Source: Terriglobia bacterium
Lineage (GTDB): Bacteria > Acidobacteriota > Terriglobia > Terriglobales > Acidobacteriaceae
NCBI GenBank assembly: GCA_020073565.1
Contig: JAIQEY010000021.1
Location: 1-64,000 of the forward strand
Direction of reading: 5' to 3'
Length of the DNA: 64,000 nucleotides
The notes under the pieces were generated by a model. That model searched no databases and was not told the DNA's origin. It saw only the letters and a list, made by a program, of their open reading frames with translations. The position numbers were made by a program, and so were the translations under genes. Shown here one piece after another: positions 32,881-42,225 of the stretch; the stretch's first letter is position 1, and each line of letters begins with the position of its first letter.

Positions 32881-35820
32881 TTAGTTGTCAGCGGACGGCG
32901 GACGCCGGCCAATCCTCATCTGCTTCAGTTTCGATTGCAGCGTTGTCCGCTTCAGTCCCAACCGTGCCGCGGCTCCTTTCGGCCCGCCAATCCGCCCACG
33001 GCTTGCCTGCAGCGCCCGTAGGATATGCTCGCGTTCCGCCGCCTCCAATGTGTTGTCCAGACCAACCTCGGAGGCAGGCTTCAACTCGCTCAGGGGCGCC
33101 ACCAGCACTGAACCGCGCGTCAGAATCACCGAGCGCTCGACAAAATTCTCCAGTTCCCGAACATTTCCCGGCCAGTTCCACCGCATCAATGCGTCAATCG
33201 TCTTCTTGGGAATACTCGTAACCTTCTTGTTCATGCGCTTAGCGCACTTCTGCACGAAATGCTCGACCAGCAGGCGGATGTCCTCCTGCCGTTCGCGCAG
33301 CGGCGGCACTCGCACGGGAAAGACATTCAAGCGGTAATATAGATCGCTGCGAAACTCGCTCTTCCTGACACTCTCCGCCAAGTCCCGGTTGGTGGCCGCA
33401 ATCAAACGGAAATCTACTTTCAACGTCTGGGTTCCGCCCAGCCGCTCAAACTCCTGATCCTGCAAAACCCGCAACAGCTTCGGCTGTAGGGCCAGCGGAA
33501 TCTCGCCGATCTCGTCCAGAAACAGCGTTCCCTTGTCGGCCAACTCCAGGCGGCCGGCTTTCTTGTTGATCGCCCCGGTAAACGCGCCCTTCTCGTACCC
33601 GAACAACTCGCTTTCCAGCAGCCCGGAGGGAATCGCAGCGCAGTTCATCTTGATAAAACTGTTGCCTGCACGCCGGCTCAATCGGTGCAACGCGCGCGCT
33701 ACCAGTTCCTTGCCTGTTCCGGTCTCACCCAACAGCAATACAGTCGCGTCGCTGCCCGCCACCTTCCCGACTTGCTCCATCACTTCCTTAAGGGCCGCAC
33801 TCCGTCCGACGATCTCCTCGAACCCAAGCTCGGTGTCGATCTCCTGCTCCAGATAGCACTTTTCTTCCGCCAGTTTCTCCTTGGCCTGCCGCAGATCTTC
33901 GGTGGTCTGCTGCAGCTGGGTTATGTCCATGCACGCCGAACTCACGCCCACCACCATGCCCGCCGCATCTCGAAGGGGCTCGACGGTCAGATCGCAATGC
34001 GAGATCTCGCCGTAACCGCTGAGAGTCATCACCTCCCGTTTCCCTTCGCCCGTCTCCAACACAGCCTGCTTGAGCATCTTCATCCGCGCGGCCGTCTCTG
34101 GTCCGAAGACGTCTTCGTCGGCCTTCCCCAAGAAGTCCTGTTCGGCCCATCCGCCCGACAGATTGTCCGCCCACGTGTAGCGGAGATCGCGGTCCTGGTT
34201 GAAGACTCTGATCGGCGCGCTCTTGAGCGCGAGCCGGAGCCGTTCTTCGCTCGTCCGCAGGGCTTCCTCCGCTCGTTTGCGCTCGGTAGTGTCGAAGTCC
34301 ACACCCAGGACCCGCACGGGGATTCCGCCGTCGTCTTTGAACACCCTCCACCGCCCCGCAATCCAATGCTCTGACCCATCGGGCCAGATCACGCGCCACT
34401 CCCCCTCCGCATCGCCTTTTTGAATCGATTGTTCGACCAATCGCGCAACGTACGGCCGGTCCTCTTCGTGCACCAGCTCCAGGAAGGCCTCGATCGATCT
34501 CGGAGAACCTCGCGGCGGCAAGCCAAACAGCGCCTCCATCTTGGGCGTCCAGTGAATCTCGCCGGTCTGGAGATTGCGCTCGAACGTACCGATCTTGGCC
34601 ACTTCCTGTGCCAATCGCAGCCGCTCCTCGCTGGCCCGCAGGTCCTGTTCCGCCCGCTTGCGTTCGGTGACGTCCTGCAAAACGCAAGCCACGCGCTCGA
34701 TCTGGCCTTGTTCCTCAATCGGAAAGTACGAAATCAATAGATCTCTTTCGCCGAGTTCCCGGTAGTTGTACTTCATCTCGTAGCAGACGATTTTTCCGCG
34801 AAATGATTCATCCAACTTTTCTTTAATCACCGTCTCAAAGACATCCCGGTCAATGATCTCTGCGATGTGGCGGCCGATCAGTTGCTCCCTTTCAAGGCCC
34901 CGGTATTTCAGGAAGGCGCGATTGGCAATTACGTACCGGTAGTCCCAGTCCACCACCGTAATCATCTCCGCCAACCCTTCCAGGGCTTTTTCGTACTGGC
35001 GCAGCCGTTCCTCTGCCCGCTTCCGCTGGGTGATGTCGCGGATCGTGCTGGTCACCCGCAATCCTTCCACGGTCTGCAGTGGACTCAAACTGATCTCGAC
35101 GGCAAACTCGTGCCCATCCTTATGTAACCCGAGGAACTCCCGCCCATTCCCGATCCGCATATGATGCGGTGCGCGGAGAAAGCCGCTGCGCAGTTCGCGG
35201 TGTCTTTCCCGCAACCGGTCCGGCACGAGCATCTCGATTCTCTGCCCGAGTAGCTCTTCCCTCGAGTAACCAAACATTCCTTCGACCTGGGCGTTCGCGA
35301 GCACGATGCGCGCCTCCGCGTCGACCACCAGCATGGCGTCCTGCGCAGCCTCCAGCAATCCTCGAAACTTCGCCTCCGCCTGTCTCTGCTCGGTCACATC
35401 GTGGGCAAGGCCGAGGACAACCGGCGCCACCACCCCTGCGGTTCGCAAAGTGTTGTGAAACTCCCAGATCCGCCGCTGCCCCGACCGCCCCACCACGGTC
35501 ATCAACCCGTGCATTTCGCCGTCACGCTCGATCTGCCGGAGGTACAAATCGAATTGGTCGCGGAATCCGGGCGCAATCATCTCCCGCATCGGAATCTGCA
35601 ATATTTCTTCAACGCTGTAGCCCAGCATGCGCGCGGGCACGGGATTCACGGAAAGCAGACGCCCCTGCAAATCGTGAACGCACAGCAAATCGCGGCTATG
35701 GTCCACCAGTTCGCGATACCAGTCGTGATTGTTTTTCTGGAGGGCCCACTGAATCGGGTCCCGCTCGATTTGAGTCTGCTCAGGAAGAGGGCCCTTATCT
35801 TGCGCGAAGTTCGAACTCAT
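32881..35820 (-). CDS. Sigma-54 activator with five PAS domains
   Basis: The 979-residue cytosolic protein has five tandem PAS/PAC units (about 30-155, 155-280, 285-405, 410-530 and 535-660; repeated DVTERKRAE-type linkers), a short coiled coil (EDLRQAKEKLAEEKCYLEQEI), an NtrC-type AAA+ domain with GETGTGKELVARALH, the sigma-54 contact loop GAFTGA, LFLDEIGEIPLALQ and RSDLYYRLNVFPVRVPPLRER, and a C-terminal Fis-type helix-turn-helix (GGPKGAAARLGLKRTTLQSKLKQM). It should activate sigma-54 promoters in response to a signal sensed by the PAS units. The ATG at 35820 has GGAG 6 nt upstream. No partner kinase is nearby. Confidence 0.9.
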   Translation of the reverse strand: MSSNFAQDKGPLPEQTQIERDPIQWALQKNNHDWYRELVDHSRDLLCVHDLQGRLLSVNPVPARMLGYSVEEILQIPMREMIAPGFRDQFDLYLRQIERDGEMHGLMTVVGRSGQRRIWEFHNTLRTAGVVAPVVLGLAHDVTEQRQAEAKFRGLLEAAQDAMLVVDAEARIVLANAQVEGMFGYSREELLGQRIEMLVPDRLRERHRELRSGFLRAPHHMRIGNGREFLGLHKDGHEFAVEISLSPLQTVEGLRVTSTIRDITQRKRAEERLRQYEKALEGLAEMITVVDWDYRYVIANRAFLKYRGLEREQLIGRHIAEIIDRDVFETVIKEKLDESFRGKIVCYEMKYNYRELGERDLLISYFPIEEQGQIERVACVLQDVTERKRAEQDLRASEERLRLAQEVAKIGTFERNLQTGEIHWTPKMEALFGLPPRGSPRSIEAFLELVHEEDRPYVARLVEQSIQKGDAEGEWRVIWPDGSEHWIAGRWRVFKDDGGIPVRVLGVDFDTTERKRAEEALRTSEERLRLALKSAPIRVFNQDRDLRYTWADNLSGGWAEQDFLGKADEDVFGPETAARMKMLKQAVLETGEGKREVMTLSGYGEISHCDLTVEPLRDAAGMVVGVSSACMDITQLQQTTEDLRQAKEKLAEEKCYLEQEIDTELGFEEIVGRSAALKEVMEQVGKVAGSDATVLLLGETGTGKELVARALHRLSRRAGNSFIKMNCAAIPSGLLESELFGYEKGAFTGAINKKAGRLELADKGTLFLDEIGEIPLALQPKLLRVLQDQEFERLGGTQTLKVDFRLIAATNRDLAESVRKSEFRSDLYYRLNVFPVRVPPLRERQEDIRLLVEHFVQKCAKRMNKKVTSIPKKTIDALMRWNWPGNVRELENFVERSVILTRGSVLVAPLSELKPASEVGLDNTLEAAEREHILRALQASRGRIGGPKGAAARLGLKRTTLQSKLKQMRIGRRPPSADN

Positions 35821-36178
35821 ACTTACTCCAACTGCCGGAACGGGCGGTCCGGATCTTGCCCCGGCGGAAGGTCTCGAGCCCGGAGAACCTCCGCGAGACA
35901 AATCTTACTTAGCGCCCACCAGCATCAAAATATAATCCAGCATTACTTGGCCGATCAAAATGTCTTTCTGTATTTCTTGGTATCGTTGACTTTGTATCCA
36001 TGGTCATAAGGGACGCCCGTCCTGTGTGCGTAGTGTAGCAGAGTCCTGTCTCAATCTTCACCAACTTATCGGTTCCTTTAAATAACTCTCACTGTAGGTG
36101 AATCTGCATATTGGGTATGCTTGGGTACTTCCTGGTGTGAGTGAACATCTCTCCGGCCCTTCTCGTCCCAATTCAACC
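35821..36178. other. Intergenic region upstream of the PAS regulator
   Basis: These 358 bp separate the regulator from the GH32 gene, both on the minus strand. Apart from the promoter candidate at 35929-35958 and a GACGCCCGTC fragment near 36013, I see no repeat, RNA gene or credible small gene. Confidence 0.5.
35929..35958 (-). promoter_or_regulatory. Possible sigma-70 promoter of the PAS regulator
   Basis: On the minus strand TTGATC (35953-35958) and TATATT (35929-35934) are 18 bp apart. They match 4 and 5 of 6 consensus positions. The resulting leader would be about 100 nt. Confidence 0.35.
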
Positions 36179-37702
36179 TCAGGTGGTCAGCCGGTCCCTG
36201 GAGATCGGTTTGATCGGCCAGAGAGCAAACGAGCGGAGAGACGACGCACTCGACATTGAGATGCACAGCGCTTCCGGCACTGCAGTGTAGATGCGTTCGG
36301 TAATCGTGGTAGTACGGTTGACGAAGATTTCGAGGACGGACGCATCCACAAAGGCTTGGAGGTGGAGCGCTTCGTCTTTCGGCGTGCTGACCGTGGCGTG
36401 TGTGTTGTTGACTCTAAGTTCACCGCCGTTGGCAGCGGGATGGTAGGCAATTTCGGCGAAGGGGGCCCCGGTTTCGGATTTCAGGTCGACAGTGAACGGC
36501 CGGTCGGGCGCGCACTCGACATACAGTTCTGCCGCAAGATCATGAATCCGCATTGCATCCAACTTCTCCTTCGCATCGGCTTCGGCTCCGCGAACTCTGG
36601 CCGGGGCGCCGCGCAGCTTCTCGATCACAGGTGCGGGAACCATCTCGAGCTGGCCATCGCTGTCCAGCGAGAGCACTCGCGGCAAGCTCATCACGCCGGC
36701 CCACCCGGCAGCACGGTGCTCCGCTTCGGGACGGCGCTCGGGAATCCATCCCCAGAGCACGCGGTTGCCGTCGCGATCGAGCATGCTGCGCTCGGCATAG
36801 TAAGCGCCGTGATCGACGACACCCTCTCTCTCCGCAGTGAGGTGTTTGCCGTCGTAGTGGCCGGACTTCCACAACACCTTTCCCATGGTGGAAATGAGTA
36901 ACACATGGCGGTCGCCAAGCGGGAAGAAGTCGGGGCACTCCCACATATCGCCGGTATCAACCGGGTTCGTTCCAGTCTGGCCAGTGCTACGGCCTTCGAC
37001 GAGAGGATTGAGGTAAGTCCATTGGCGGAGATCGGGAGAGCTGTAAAGAAAAACGGCGCCACCCTTGCCGGCGAAACCGGAGCCTACCGCCATACGCCAC
37101 CCGTTGCCTTCCCGCCAGACGCAGGGATCACGGAATCCGGTAACTGCAAGCCCGGCAGGAGGACGGGCGAGGATCGGATCGGCCAACTTTTGCCACGTCC
37201 GGAGATGGGCGTCGTGGGAGTGGGCGAGGCACTGTACTTCGCGCCATGTGTGCTGACCGTCCTTTAGTGTCGCGTTAGCGGGCGTGTCGGGCGGCAGGAC
37301 TCCCGTATAGATCGCGGCAGGAATGGCGCCGTCGAGCACGATGCAGCCACTAAAGACGCCGTCGCGATCCCAGCCGTTGGGGGTGGGCGCGATGGCCACG
37401 GGTTCGTGCTTCCAGTGGATCATGTCGGGACTGCTGGAATGGGCCCAGTGCATGTTCCCCCAGACCGAAGCATTGGGGTTGTACTGGAAAAACATGTGAT
37501 AGCGGCCTTTATGAAAAATAGGGCCGTTCGGATCGTTCATCCAGTTGGCGGCCGGCATCAGGTGATATTGCGGGCGCAGAAGATCGTGGGCCAGACGAAC
37601 GCGAAGACCGGTGGAGTTTGAGGCGCGCACGCTCGCCGGCAACATGGTGGCGGCAGCTGCCATCCCGGATTGCATTAGAAATGTGCGGCGCGACATTTTC
37701 AT
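36179..37702 (-). CDS. GH32 glycoside hydrolase (levanase/invertase type), Tat-exported
   Basis: The 507-residue product has a twin-arginine signal MKMSRRTFLMQSGMAAAATM. The GH32 five-blade propeller has the nucleophile motif WMNDPNG, FSGCIVLDG, the transition-state FRDPCVW and the acid/base motif WECPDFF, followed by a C-terminal beta sandwich with LHLQAFVDASVLEIFVNRTTTITERIY. It hydrolyses beta-fructosides such as sucrose, inulin or levan outside the cytoplasm. The start is set by AGGGG upstream of the ATG at 37702, although an ATG 6 bp earlier is possible. No PTS or transporter accompanies it. It is divergent from mutL. Confidence 0.92.
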   Translation of the reverse strand: MKMSRRTFLMQSGMAAAATMLPASVRASNSTGLRVRLAHDLLRPQYHLMPAANWMNDPNGPIFHKGRYHMFFQYNPNASVWGNMHWAHSSSPDMIHWKHEPVAIAPTPNGWDRDGVFSGCIVLDGAIPAAIYTGVLPPDTPANATLKDGQHTWREVQCLAHSHDAHLRTWQKLADPILARPPAGLAVTGFRDPCVWREGNGWRMAVGSGFAGKGGAVFLYSSPDLRQWTYLNPLVEGRSTGQTGTNPVDTGDMWECPDFFPLGDRHVLLISTMGKVLWKSGHYDGKHLTAEREGVVDHGAYYAERSMLDRDGNRVLWGWIPERRPEAEHRAAGWAGVMSLPRVLSLDSDGQLEMVPAPVIEKLRGAPARVRGAEADAKEKLDAMRIHDLAAELYVECAPDRPFTVDLKSETGAPFAEIAYHPAANGGELRVNNTHATVSTPKDEALHLQAFVDASVLEIFVNRTTTITERIYTAVPEALCISMSSASSLRSFALWPIKPISRDRLTT

Positions 37703-37763
37703 CACCATTCCCCTGCTCGTATGGAAGAGGTAGCATACCCGACGCAACTTTACGTTCCCAGTT

Positions 37764-37798
37764 CTGATCTGTCACACTGACCACTGACCACTGATCTC
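37764..37798. repeat. Heptanucleotide array (TGACCAC units)
   Basis: Five 7-bp units: CTGATCT, GTCACAC, TGACCAC, TGACCAC and TGATCTC. It ends exactly at the mutL ATG (37799), occupying the position of a ribosome binding site; no Shine-Dalgarno is visible. Confidence 0.7.
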
Positions 37799-39772
37799 AT
37801 GGGCAAGATTCACGTCCTTCCGGAACGAGTTGCGAACCAGATCGCCGCCGGCGAGGTGGTGGAACGTCCGGCGTCGGTGGTGAAGGAGTTGCTGGAGAAC
37901 GCGCTGGATGCGGGTTCCACGCGCATTCGCATGCTGGTCGAGGCGGGCGGGAAGAAGCTGATCCAGATCACCGACAACGGCTGCGGCATGGTGCGCGATG
38001 ATGCGATGCTGGCGTTCGAGCGGCACGCGACTTCAAAAATCAAGGATGCCGACGATCTGCTGAGCGTGTCGACGCTGGGCTTTCGCGGCGAGGCGCTCCC
38101 TTCGATCGCCTCGGTGGCACGTTTGCATCTGGAGACGCGCGCGGAAGAGGAAGCCGCCGGGACCGTGATTGAGATCAATGGCGGAAAGATGATCCGAGTG
38201 GAAGAAGCGGGCCTGCCGCTGGGCACCTCGATCACCATTCGCGATCTCTTCTTTAATACTCCAGCCCGCAAGAAATTCCTGAAGTCGGAATCGACGGAGT
38301 TGTCGCACATCGCGTCGCTGGTAACGCACTATGCCCTCGCGCATCCCGATAAGCATTTCGAGTTGCACTCGGCGACGAATGCCCTGCTGGTGGCGCCGCC
38401 GGTGGCCGATCATCGCGAGCGCGTGTACCAGGTATTTGGGCGCGAGACCCTGGATCAGTTGATTCCGCTGGCGGCAATGCAACCGCTCGAACGCGTGGGA
38501 TTGCCGCAGCCCCCGCCCTGGCGCAGACGAGAGGACGACGCAACGCGGGCAGGAATGCCCGCGCCACACGATTTTGGCGAGCTCCGGTTGCATGGGTTTG
38601 TCTCGAAGCCGGAGATCCAGAAGCTCAATCGCAATTCGATTTTTATCTTTGTGAATGGACGGCTGATTCGCGACCGCCTCATCCAGCATGCGCTCATCGA
38701 GGCGTATCGAAACATCCTGCCGCCTACCGTGTTTCCGGTGGTGCTGCTGTTTCTGGAGATGCCAACGGCGGAAGTCGACGTGAATGTGCATCCCTCCAAG
38801 ACCGAGGTACGATTCCGGCAGGGGACGGTGGTACACGATTTTGTGCGCGAGGCGGTGCGAGCAGCGCTGATGAAAGCGCGTCCGGTGCCGCAGTTCTTGT
38901 CTGAGATCCATGCGCAGCCGACGGCGACTTCGGCCCTCACGCCCGGAACTCGCGGCGGAGACCCATCCCAGCGGGTCCCGTGGCGCGACTTGTATGAGCC
39001 GGCCGCGACTGGTTTTGCGCTGCAGGCGCCTTCGATTCCGCCTTCCACAGCGCACATTCCATTTGAGGGTGGGATTCCGGTCGAGGCCAATATCGCGGTG
39101 TCGCTGGCGCGGGCACCGGAGACCGCCATTCCCGATCACGGCTGCGCGCCGCCGATTGAGCAGGAGACGCAGACCCCGCCCACGCTGGAATCGCTGCGCA
39201 CGCTGAGGCCGCTGGGGCAGATCCGCAACTCGTTCATTCTTGCGGTCAATGAGGATGGGCTATGGATCATCGACCAGCACGTGGCACATGAACGCGTGCT
39301 TTTCGAAAGAGTGTTGCGGCAGCGGGCGGCGCAGCACGTCGAGAGTCAGCGCCTGCTGATGCCGCTGGTGATCGAACTGACTCCGGCGCAGCAAGCTATC
39401 TTCAGCGAGATCGCCGGCGAGTTAGCCCACAACGGCTTCGAAGCCGAACCGTTTGGATCGCGCAGCGTCGCCGTCAAGATTGCGCCCGCTGGAGTGGATG
39501 CCTCGCAGATCGAGCACATGCTGAACGAAATCTTCGAGCAACTCACGCGCGAAGACCAGGCCATCAATCTGGAGGCGGTGCGCACGCGGATCGCGGCGTC
39601 GATCGCCTGCCATGCCGCGATCAAGGTCAACATGCCGCTCGAGCAAAACAAAATGGAATGGCTGCTGGCCGAACTCGCAAAAACGCAGCACCCCATGACG
39701 TGCCCACACGGACGACCGGTCGTGTTGCGATACTCCATGCAGGATATTCAGAAGGCGTTCAAGAGAATCTAG
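37799..39772 (+). CDS. mutL: DNA mismatch repair protein MutL (endonuclease type)
   Basis: The 657-residue protein has the GHKL ATPase at the N-terminus: ELLENALDAGSTRI, DNGCGM, TSKI and LGFRGEALPSIASV. The transducer domain contains NRNSIFIFVNGRLIRDRL and VDVNVHPSKTEVRF. A Pro-rich linker (about 360-480) leads to the C-terminal dimerisation domain with DQHVAHERVLFE, the metal-binding endonuclease motif, and CPHGRPV. So it is a nicking MutL that works with MutS without MutH. Residues about 240-262 are an extra loop encoded partly by a REP-like palindrome (38544-38569). A heptad array abuts the start codon and another follows the stop. Confidence 0.95.
   Translation: MGKIHVLPERVANQIAAGEVVERPASVVKELLENALDAGSTRIRMLVEAGGKKLIQITDNGCGMVRDDAMLAFERHATSKIKDADDLLSVSTLGFRGEALPSIASVARLHLETRAEEEAAGTVIEINGGKMIRVEEAGLPLGTSITIRDLFFNTPARKKFLKSESTELSHIASLVTHYALAHPDKHFELHSATNALLVAPPVADHRERVYQVFGRETLDQLIPLAAMQPLERVGLPQPPPWRRREDDATRAGMPAPHDFGELRLHGFVSKPEIQKLNRNSIFIFVNGRLIRDRLIQHALIEAYRNILPPTVFPVVLLFLEMPTAEVDVNVHPSKTEVRFRQGTVVHDFVREAVRAALMKARPVPQFLSEIHAQPTATSALTPGTRGGDPSQRVPWRDLYEPAATGFALQAPSIPPSTAHIPFEGGIPVEANIAVSLARAPETAIPDHGCAPPIEQETQTPPTLESLRTLRPLGQIRNSFILAVNEDGLWIIDQHVAHERVLFERVLRQRAAQHVESQRLLMPLVIELTPAQQAIFSEIAGELAHNGFEAEPFGSRSVAVKIAPAGVDASQIEHMLNEIFEQLTREDQAINLEAVRTRIAASIACHAAIKVNMPLEQNKMEWLLAELAKTQHPMTCPHGRPVVLRYSMQDIQKAFKRI
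38544..38569 (-). repeat. REP-like palindrome inside mutL
   Basis: On the minus strand it reads GTGTGG, then stem CGCGGGCA, loop TTCC, stem TGCCCGCG. All 26 bases are identical to the intergenic element at 58836-58861. It lies in frame in mutL (codons about 249-257) and is translated in the extra loop containing TRAGMPAP. Confidence 0.85.
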
Positions 39773-39774
39773 TT

Positions 39775-39816
39775 TCGAGCCGCGAGCTACGTGCCTCGAG
39801 CTTCGAAAATCGAGAC
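39775..39816. repeat. Heptanucleotide array after mutL
   Basis: Six degenerate 7-bp units: TCGAGCC, GCGAGCT, ACGTGCC, TCGAGCT, TCGAAAA and TCGAGAC, starting two bases after the mutL stop codon. Confidence 0.65.
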
Positions 39817-39838
39817 TGCTGAACAGGCAACGTCAAGT

Positions 39839-40297
39839 TCACTCCCCCTTTGCAATCGGCAGCTCTGAGGCGTGAATGTGGACAATTTTCCACCCCGTTT
39901 TGAAATGCTGCCAGACCAGGGTGCGACGGTTGAGCAGGCCGGGGTGATTGTCGAGATGAAACGTCACGATGGCCACATTGTCGCCGAGCATCTGAATGCG
40001 CAGGTCGCGGGGTTGCAGATCCATATAGGGTGGTTTGCTCTGGTGGCCGCGAATGTCCGCGAATACCTGCCGGAATTCGGACTCGATCTCAGATTTGCTG
40101 TCGGCGCGGCGGACGAACTTGCGGGGCTGGAACATGGTCGCGTCCTCTGCAAAAAACGCGGTGAAGGGCTCCCATTCAAGACGGTCGAAAACCTGCACAA
40201 ACTGTGCGAGCGTTCGGCGAACCTCGGCTTCGGAGTTGGCGGGTTGCGCGAAGCAGGTACTTGCCAGCAAGCAAACCAGAATCAGCGTGCGTTTCAT
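39839..40297 (-). CDS. Exported SnoaL/NTF2-like (DUF4440-type) protein
   Basis: The 152-residue product has a signal peptide (MKRTLILVCLLASTCFAQ) and one NTF2-like domain: VRRTLAQFVQVFDRLEWEPFTAFFAEDATMF, then NVAIVTFHLDNH and WQHFKTGWKIVHIHAS. These small cone-shaped domains bind or isomerise small ligands. No specific role can be assigned. The start is the ATG giving a normal signal peptide; upstream frame is repeat-derived. It is convergent with mutL. Confidence 0.8.
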   Translation of the reverse strand: MKRTLILVCLLASTCFAQPANSEAEVRRTLAQFVQVFDRLEWEPFTAFFAEDATMFQPRKFVRRADSKSEIESEFRQVFADIRGHQSKPPYMDLQPRDLRIQMLGDNVAIVTFHLDNHPGLLNRRTLVWQHFKTGWKIVHIHASELPIAKGE

Positions 40298-40324
40298 CGC
40301 CGTCAGTATAAATCGGATGCTAGG

Positions 40325-40359
40325 TGGGAGCTTCGAGCTATGAGCCATGAGCCGCAAGA
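40325..40359. repeat. Heptanucleotide array (TTCGAGC/CATGAGC units)
   Basis: Five 7-bp units: TGGGAGC, TTCGAGC, TATGAGC, CATGAGC and CGCAAGA, just upstream of the exported SnoaL-like gene. Confidence 0.65.
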
Positions 40360-40403
40360 TTCGGGGCTCCGAGCAACCGAATTCTCGGACGTGCGAAAGT
40401 GGT

Positions 40404-40445
40404 CGCTCGTAGCGCGTGGCTCGTAGCTCAAAGCTGGAAGCCTCC
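40404..40445. repeat. Heptanucleotide array (GGCTCGT/AGCTCAA units)
   Basis: Six 7-bp units: CGCTCGT, AGCGCGT, GGCTCGT, AGCTCAA, AGCTGGA and AGCCTCC. It runs opposite in sense to the array at 40325 and can partly pair with it across 45 bp. Confidence 0.65.
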
Positions 40446-40492
40446 AACACAGCACGAGCCTATCAGCGACCGCTGTGTTCTAATCAGAAGCG

Positions 40493-41374
40493 ATGACCGA
40501 CCTCGAACTCCAACTTGCGCGCCAGCAGAAGTGGCATCTGGATGGCCATGCGGTGCGCACGTTGGACGAGGCTCGTTCGTTTCTCGAGTCGGTCGGATTC
40601 TGCCTGATGTATCCGCTGCGGCCGGCCGTGCTGGTGCCAACTTTCGTGGGTGCATGGGTGGGAGCGGACGACCGATTGCCGACGCAGCAACACGCCTATG
40701 CCGATCCGCGCGCGAAAGAAGCTACGGAACTCATGGTGCGTGCGTTGCGGGACAAAGCCTCCTATGAGGCTCCGTTGTTCGACGAGAACAATGCGTTCCT
40801 GCTGGCGGCGTCGGTGTTTCCATACTTTTATTCCCTCGTGGGCGAGCGCAACCCAAAGCAGCCGCCGGCATCCGGACCGCGGTCTCCCTACTCTCCGCTG
40901 GCCTGTGACGCTTTCGAAATCATCCGGCGGCGCGGGCCGATTTCAAAGACCAAGTTGGGAGAGATGCTGGGCGGAGCGCTTTCGGTTTCGGGCCTGGACC
41001 GCGCTCTGAGCGAACTGTGGGCCAAGCTTCGCATCACGCGCGTCGATTACACCGAGGCAGAGGGGTCAGTATGGGACGAACTGTCGCGCTGGGCGCCGGA
41101 CGCAGTACGCGAGGGTGTTGGCATTTCGGTCCCGGAGGCGCTTTCCGCCCTGCTCTCGAAGTATCTGGACTGTGTAGTGGCGATGGAGCAGGCGGAGGTG
41201 GAGACTTTCTTCTCGAATTTTGTTCCGCGGTCACGCGTGAAAGAGGCTGTCAATGCACTGCTGTCGGCGCGGGAGTTGAGCTTCGTGCATGTGGGAAGCA
41301 AGTCCCTGCTGCAGGTGACGCCGCCGAAGCAGGCGTACGTTCCGCGGCCACGTCCACAGAGAGTGGGAAGCTAA
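40493..41374 (+). CDS. AlkZ-related winged-helix protein
   Basis: The 293-residue protein has an N-terminal ESVGFCLMYPLRPAVLVPTFVGAWVGA, then FLLAASVFPYFYSLVGERNP, then a winged-helix part DAFEIIRRRGPISKTKLGEMLGG...SGLDRALSELWAKLRITRVDY. The pattern resembles proteins labelled AlkZ-related, distantly similar to the YcaQ/AlkZ crosslink-repair glycosylases but shorter. The glycosylase catalytic residues cannot be confirmed, so DNA binding is likelier than a defined repair activity. It lies near mutL, which fits a DNA-repair setting only loosely. Confidence 0.5.
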   Translation: MTDLELQLARQQKWHLDGHAVRTLDEARSFLESVGFCLMYPLRPAVLVPTFVGAWVGADDRLPTQQHAYADPRAKEATELMVRALRDKASYEAPLFDENNAFLLAASVFPYFYSLVGERNPKQPPASGPRSPYSPLACDAFEIIRRRGPISKTKLGEMLGGALSVSGLDRALSELWAKLRITRVDYTEAEGSVWDELSRWAPDAVREGVGISVPEALSALLSKYLDCVVAMEQAEVETFFSNFVPRSRVKEAVNALLSARELSFVHVGSKSLLQVTPPKQAYVPRPRPQRVGS

Positions 41375-41395
41375 AACCGCCTATGGGGTGAAATC

Positions 41396-42010
41396 ATGGA
41401 TGAAAAGCCAAAATCCACGGGATGGTGGCAGACTCTCCCTGGTATTTTGACGGCAACGGCAGCGATCCTAACTGCTATCGGAGGCTTGATTGTTGCGTTC
41501 CACCAAGCCGGATTTTTTGACCGAGCAAGTCAGAAGGCTCCTCAGGTTCAGAATGACACCGTCCAGCCGCAGAGAGTAACCGAAAGCCCAAGCGCAACAC
41601 AGACCATCCCCAGTGCAACAAAATCCCCGCCAAACGCCTCGACCGCGTCCTACCCGGTAACCCTTCCGGCCGGCACCGAGATAAGAGTCGGGGACGCTGT
41701 TTACAAAATCTTAACTGCGCGGCTCGACCGTTATGCTCCCGGCAAACTTTCGTTGAGATTCGAGGTGCGCATGGTCAACCACGGCCGCTTCCCTGCAAAT
41801 TTTTGGGGGGCATCATTTCGCTTGCTGGTAGACGGCGTACCGCTGGCACCAAACAATTCTCTTAACGAACTGGTGGAGAGTAACAGTGGAAAGGAAGGAG
41901 TAGTTGAGTTTGTGATACCGGACACGGTCCATGACGTAGGACTCCAGGTAGGCGAAGTTGGCGAAGGCAAACCCGCACTTCCTATCCCGCTGAATTCCGG
42001 AAAGCCATAA
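41396..42010 (+). CDS. Membrane-anchored hypothetical protein
   Basis: The 204-residue protein has a short cytoplasmic N-terminus, one membrane helix (about 16-37, LPGILTATAAILTAIGGLIVAF), a Thr/Ser/Pro-rich spacer (about 50-85) and a C-terminal beta-rich domain (YPVTLPAGTEIRVGDAVYKILTARLDRY onward) resembling small Ig-like folds. I do not recognise a family. It follows the AlkZ-related gene by 21 bp with GGGGTG as ribosome site, so the two may be cotranscribed. Confidence 0.65.
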   Translation: MDEKPKSTGWWQTLPGILTATAAILTAIGGLIVAFHQAGFFDRASQKAPQVQNDTVQPQRVTESPSATQTIPSATKSPPNASTASYPVTLPAGTEIRVGDAVYKILTARLDRYAPGKLSLRFEVRMVNHGRFPANFWGASFRLLVDGVPLAPNNSLNELVESNSGKEGVVEFVIPDTVHDVGLQVGEVGEGKPALPIPLNSGKP

Positions 42011-42225
42011 GCGATCGCATCTCGCCGAGCAACGGCTCGGTGCTTCTATTTATGAGATGCGTAGTAGACAATTCTCGTTCTGGTTTGAATCGTGGGAGCG
42101 GGTGGCGACAGCATTGCCGTCATGGCTGGTTCCCCCTGTGTTCGGAGCGTGCCCTGAGCGAAGCCGGAGCGTGACCTCTGTGGTTCAGCCCTTGATCGTT
42201 CCGCCGTGTACAATTCCTTCGCACG

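Noticed and set aside
37764-37798. Operator or iteron series before mutL
   Set aside because: The 7-bp units continue the genome-wide array pattern seen at many unrelated genes, so a mutL-specific role is unsupported.
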